Shown one piece after another: positions 14,613 through 17,656 of a stretch of DNA of 17,656 nt. Made by a program: the position numbers and the translations under genes. The stretch comes from an uncultured Collinsella sp. GTDB taxonomy: Bacteria > Actinomycetota > Coriobacteriia > Coriobacteriales > Coriobacteriaceae. The first letter of the stretch is position 1. Each line of letters opens with the position of its first letter. Location of the stretch: the NCBI GenBank assembly GCA_958346935.1, contig CATVTM010000043.1:1-17656 (forward strand). Reading direction: 5' to 3'. The notes under the pieces are model-generated. The model was given only the letters and a program-made list of their open reading frames with translations, did not search any database and was not told where the DNA came from.

Positions 14613-14654
14613 AAGCGCCCCGCATCCGAGGCTTTCCTCAAATGCGGGGCGCTT
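14613..14654 (-). terminator. Strong terminator of ppk1
   Basis: AAGCGCCCCGCAT (14613-14625) and ATGCGGGGCGCTT (14642-14654) form a perfect 13-bp stem with an inner GAGG/CCTC hairpin. On the - strand the stem ends in TTTT. It lies 10 bases past the ppk1 stop and 48 bases before rlmD, so rlmD must have its own promoter or depend on read-through. Confidence 0.88.
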
Positions 14655-14664
14655 CTACAAACGT

Positions 14665-17073
14665 CTATTTGGTCTTGCCGGTAATGAGCGTCTTAAGGCC
14701 TAGGCCGATCAGACCCAGTCCCATGCGCACGCGACCGGGGCGATGGCGCTCAATGGCCTTGGTCTTGCCAACGGGCTTCTCACGACGTGCACTCGTCTCG
14801 GGCACGGGCTTAGCGGCCTGCGGCTCGGGCTGAGGTACAGGTGCGGGCTCGGGCTCAATGACGGTCGCCTGGACCTTTTGGACCTTGGGTGCTACCGGCT
14901 GCGGCTCGGGCTCGGGGGCGGGTTTCGCCTCAATGACGGGCTCGGGCGCGGCCTCGGCGTTGCGATAGGCACGCTCCAGCAGGGCTTCCTGCGAGTTGAA
15001 GGGTTTCTCACCTCCTGTACGCTCCACGGGAACCCAGGTGCCGTCACTTGTCAGGCTGCGGGCTTTCACGTTGTCGTGCAGCTGCATGCCCATGTACTCG
15101 TGCACCAGGGCGCGGCAGGTGGGGTCGAGCACGGGGAAGGCGATCTCCACGCGGTGCTCGGTGTTGCGCGTCATCATGTCGGCCGAGCTCAGGTAGATCA
15201 TGTCCGAGTCCACGCCAAAGGCGTAAACGCGCGCATGCTCCAAAAAGCGTCCGACGATAGAACGGACATGCACGTTTTCGGTCTTGCCAGGAACGCCCGG
15301 CTTGAGGCACGAGATGCCGCGGATGATCATGTCCACGCGGACTCCTGCGCACGATGCCTCGGCGATCTTGTCGATGACCTCGCGGTCGGTGAGCGAGTTG
15401 AGTTTAAAGAACACGCGGGCGGGCTCGCCAGCGAGAGCGCGCTGAATCTCGCGATCCAGACCGCGCATGATGAGCGGCTTGAGGCCTACGGGCGCCACAC
15501 CTAGGAAGCGGTAATCGCCGCGCAGATTGCCCAGCGACAGGTTGCGGAAGAACAGGTTGGCGTCCTCGCCGATGCCGGGGTGGGCGGTCATGAGCATAAA
15601 GTCGCTGTAGAGTTTGGCCGTCTTCTCGTTAAAGTTGCCGGTGCCCAGCAGCGTCAGACGCGTTAGCGCCATGCCTTCGCGATAGGTGAGCTGGCAGATC
15701 TTGGAGTGGCACTTAAAGCCCTCGGAGCCGTAGATGACGGTGCAGCCGGCCTCTTCCAGGCGCTCGGCCCACTCGATGTTGTTCTGCTCGTCAAAGCGCG
15801 CGCGGAGCTCCATGAGCACCGTGACTTCTTTGCCGTTCTCGGCGGCATCGATCAGTGACTCGCACAGGCGGCTCTGCTTGGCCACGCGGTAGAGCGTGAT
15901 GCGCAGCGAGATGCACTCGGGGTCATAGGCGGCCTCGTGCACCAGGTCCAAGAACGGATTCATGGCCTCGTAAGGGTAAAAGAGCAGCTTGTCGTGCTGC
16001 AGCACCTGCTCGCGGATGGAGCGGGTCATATCGATGGTGGGGTTGGGCTGCGGCTTAAACGGCGTAAAGAGCAGCTCGTTGCGTAGATGCTCGGGAATCT
16101 TGCCCTCAATGCCGAAGACGTAGCCCAGGTCGAGCGGGATATCGCAGGTAAAGACCGAGCGGCGAGAAAGCTCGAGCGCCTTGCGGATGGTCTTGAGCGT
16201 CGCCTTCTCGAGCGACCCCGAGACCGCGAGCACTACCGGCTGCAGACGCAGGCGCTTCTTGAGGATGCGCTTCATGTGCTGGCGGTAGTCCTCTTCCTCC
16301 TCGACGCCCTCGCCGTCCGGATCGATGTCGGCGTTGCGGGTGACGCGGATGAGCGCGCGGTCGAGCGGCTTATAGGAGCCAAAGCAGCTGTCCAGGCAGG
16401 CGAGGATGACGTCCTCGAGCAGAATGTGGGAGTAGGTGCCGGTGGGCGAGGGGATCTCGACCACGCGGTTCATCGAGGCGGGGATCTCGATAAGGCCCAG
16501 CAGGCTCTCCTCGTCGGTGACGCCGTCCAGGCCGCAAGCCAGATAGAGTGCACCGTTGCGCAGGTTGGGGAAGGGATGGCGCGGGTCAATGACCAACGGC
16601 GAGATGACCGGCGACACGTAGGCCTGGAAGTAGCGGGTTACAAAGGTGCGCTCCTCGGGCGTAAGCGAATCGACACGCGCGCGGTGAACGCCCAGGGTGT
16701 CGAGCTTGCCCTCGATGCTCTTAAAGATGGACTCCCATCGGGTAAGGAGCCCGGGCATTTCGGCCATGACAGCATCGACCTGTTCGGAGGCGGTCATATT
16801 GCTCTTGTTGTCGACAGGCTGTTTTTTGAGCTCTGCCAGATCGGACAGGCCGCCCACGCGCACCATGAGAAACTCGTCGAGGTTAGACTCGAAAATCGAC
16901 ACGAACTTTAGACGCTCGAACAGCGGAACGGTCTCGTCGAAGGCTTCGTCAAGCACACGGTTGTCAAAGCGCAGCCAGCTGAGCTCTCGGTTCTGCGTGT
17001 ACGAGAAGTCGCGCGGCGGTTTGCGCAGCTTTGCGGCGGCTTGCTTTTTTTCGATTTTGCTCGGCATATGCAT
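14665..17073 (-). CDS. ppk1: Polyphosphate kinase 1 with a Pro/Glu-rich C-terminal tail
   Basis: An 802-residue PPK1, which reversibly makes polyphosphate from ATP. Features in order: NRELSWLRFDNRVLDEA at the N-terminal domain start, FESNLDEFLMVRV, the catalytic His456 in FKCHSKICQL, LLGTGNFNEKTAKLYSD, the second active-site His613 in RFLEHARVY, and SSADMMTRNTEHRVEIAFPV. The core ends near ALLERAYR; about 98 more residues follow, first rich in Pro, Glu, Ala and Lys, then basic (RREKPVGKTK), then RVRMGLGLIGLGLKTLITGK, which looks like a short amphipathic or membrane-touching segment. PPK1 proteins usually end near the core. The start is uncertain: ATG 17073 or 17067 (both adjacent), or GTG 17112; none has a strong ribosome site. 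It ends in a strong terminator. Confidence 0.95.
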   Translation of the reverse strand: MHMPSKIEKKQAAAKLRKPPRDFSYTQNRELSWLRFDNRVLDEAFDETVPLFERLKFVSIFESNLDEFLMVRVGGLSDLAELKKQPVDNKSNMTASEQVDAVMAEMPGLLTRWESIFKSIEGKLDTLGVHRARVDSLTPEERTFVTRYFQAYVSPVISPLVIDPRHPFPNLRNGALYLACGLDGVTDEESLLGLIEIPASMNRVVEIPSPTGTYSHILLEDVILACLDSCFGSYKPLDRALIRVTRNADIDPDGEGVEEEEDYRQHMKRILKKRLRLQPVVLAVSGSLEKATLKTIRKALELSRRSVFTCDIPLDLGYVFGIEGKIPEHLRNELLFTPFKPQPNPTIDMTRSIREQVLQHDKLLFYPYEAMNPFLDLVHEAAYDPECISLRITLYRVAKQSRLCESLIDAAENGKEVTVLMELRARFDEQNNIEWAERLEEAGCTVIYGSEGFKCHSKICQLTYREGMALTRLTLLGTGNFNEKTAKLYSDFMLMTAHPGIGEDANLFFRNLSLGNLRGDYRFLGVAPVGLKPLIMRGLDREIQRALAGEPARVFFKLNSLTDREVIDKIAEASCAGVRVDMIIRGISCLKPGVPGKTENVHVRSIVGRFLEHARVYAFGVDSDMIYLSSADMMTRNTEHRVEIAFPVLDPTCRALVHEYMGMQLHDNVKARSLTSDGTWVPVERTGGEKPFNSQEALLERAYRNAEAAPEPVIEAKPAPEPEPQPVAPKVQKVQATVIEPEPAPVPQPEPQAAKPVPETSARREKPVGKTKAIERHRPGRVRMGLGLIGLGLKTLITGKTK

Positions 17074-17625
17074 CTGTCCGTTCAGTCCCCGCAGGGGACG
17101 GTTGCCTAACACTATTCACTATTGTCTCAATTTAGTCGACCTATGGCACGGACGTATCGCGTGAACGGTATCTTTACCTACTTCTTACGCTGACAAGCCA
17201 TAGAGCTGACGCCCGTCGCGTTGTGAAAAACGGTCTATATCCTCACTCAACTGGTGAGTATGTGTGAATAAGAATGATAGGTAGCTGAATATCATCGAAT
17301 ACAGACAGAAACACGAACAAGCGTCATTTATATACATAAAACCGTTTTAGATATGCAATTCTTAATCGAAAGATTGGAGTTGTAATTGCGAATGATTTTT
17401 GAGAAAAAAGAGCGTTTACCTTAGAAAAGTTACTTTAGAACGCCGAAGTACATCATGGGGGAATCACATGCGATATACCGTTCATCGCACTTTGTTGACC
17501 GTTCGGGGGCGAGGTGGAATTGCGGGTGATTTTTGGATATAACTAGAGCTGTCAGCAAGCAGCGTCCCATATGGAGGGGCGCTGATACATTCGGCCAGTA
17601 AGGCCCGAAAGAAAGGTAGGAGGCC
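17074..17625. other. AT-rich divergent intergenic region upstream of ppk1
   Basis: About 550 bases without a convincing gene, clearly AT-richer than the rest between about 17220 and 17460. It separates ppk1 (- strand) from a + strand gene and so must hold both promoters. AATTGCGaaTGATTTTTGa (17384-17402) recurs directly as AATTGCGggTGATTTTTGg (17518-17536). Hairpins lie near the + strand start. On the - strand, TTGTCA (17196-17191) is a possible -35 without a good -10. Confidence 0.6.
17560..17584 (+). promoter_or_regulatory. Leader hairpins before the last gene
   Basis: CAGCGTCCC (17560-17568) pairs with GGGGCGCTG (17576-17584), including one G-T pair, around ATATGGA. A second stem, TTCGG with CCGAA (17590-17608), follows directly, then the ribosome site. 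The two stacked hairpins within 70 bases of the start could be a cis-regulatory leader; no known riboswitch is recognised. Confidence 0.4.
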
Positions 17626-17656
17626 ATGACGAAAGGTCTGCACGTGCCTTCCGAGA
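17626..17656 (+). CDS. Start of an unidentified gene (cut by the window end)
   Basis: Ten codons are visible (MTKGLHVPSE) after a strong ribosome site, GGTAGGAGGCC, which ends right before ATG 17626. The frame is open to the window edge. Too little is present to name a product. The strong ribosome site and structured leader argue that it is a real gene start. Confidence 0.6.
   Translation, partial: MTKGLHVPSE

Noticed and set aside
17430..17627. A 65-codon - strand open frame in the leader region
   Set aside because: No ribosome site or family features; it overlaps the leader hairpins and the start of the + strand gene.

Overview
The window looks like chromosomal DNA from a high-GC, anaerobic, fermentative Actinobacterium of the class Coriobacteriia, and Collinsella is my best guess. 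This rests on strong G/C third-position bias, Shine-Dalgarno-led genes, and the gene set (tandem acetate kinases, phosphotransacetylase, glf plus a family 2 glycosyltransferase, a P1-family peptidase, Maf, a DJ-1 protein, an RlmD-like methylase and PPK1). The genus is inferred from general familiarity, not from a search.

Layout. 1-1722: the 3' part of xseA, then xseB (exonuclease VII), a long inverted repeat, and a HIT-family hydrolase. 1764-3934: a LysR regulator and an MFS transporter that are visibly AT-richer and less codon-biased than their neighbours, ending in a terminator; this looks like an acquired pair. 4055-8101: an acetate module with two consecutive acetate kinase genes on the + strand and pta on the - strand, converging on a 540-base gene-free island. 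That island holds a terminator, a 62-base tandem repeat and a nested inverted repeat. 8333-10559: UDP-galactopyranose mutase overlapping a glycosyltransferase gene, a likely galactofuranose or cell-surface glycan pair. 10560-10920: a second gene-free island at a convergent gene end, built from several nested long inverted repeats. 10921-17073 (all - strand): P1 peptidase, Maf, a DJ-1/PfpI protein overlapping maf by 4 bases, an RlmD-like rRNA methylase, and PPK1 with an unusual Pro/Glu-rich C-terminal tail. 17074-17625: an AT-rich leader region, then the first codons of an unidentified + strand gene.

How the genes work together. Pta and AckA convert acetyl-CoA through acetyl phosphate to acetate plus ATP, the main energy-conserving step of a fermenter. 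Two kinase copies of equal length occur together, and the first departs from family consensus at three conserved positions while the second keeps them. PPK1 adds a second phosphate and energy-storage function.

The most unusual structure is the set of four long inverted repeats (arms of 19-34 bases) between genes. Each has its own private arm sequence. Three share a pattern of GTCCT, an inner hairpin, then TGCGGA. The two best-matched copies lie close together in opposite orientations. No transposase or other protein is encoded in them. I saw no rRNA, tRNA, CRISPR array or complete insertion sequence.
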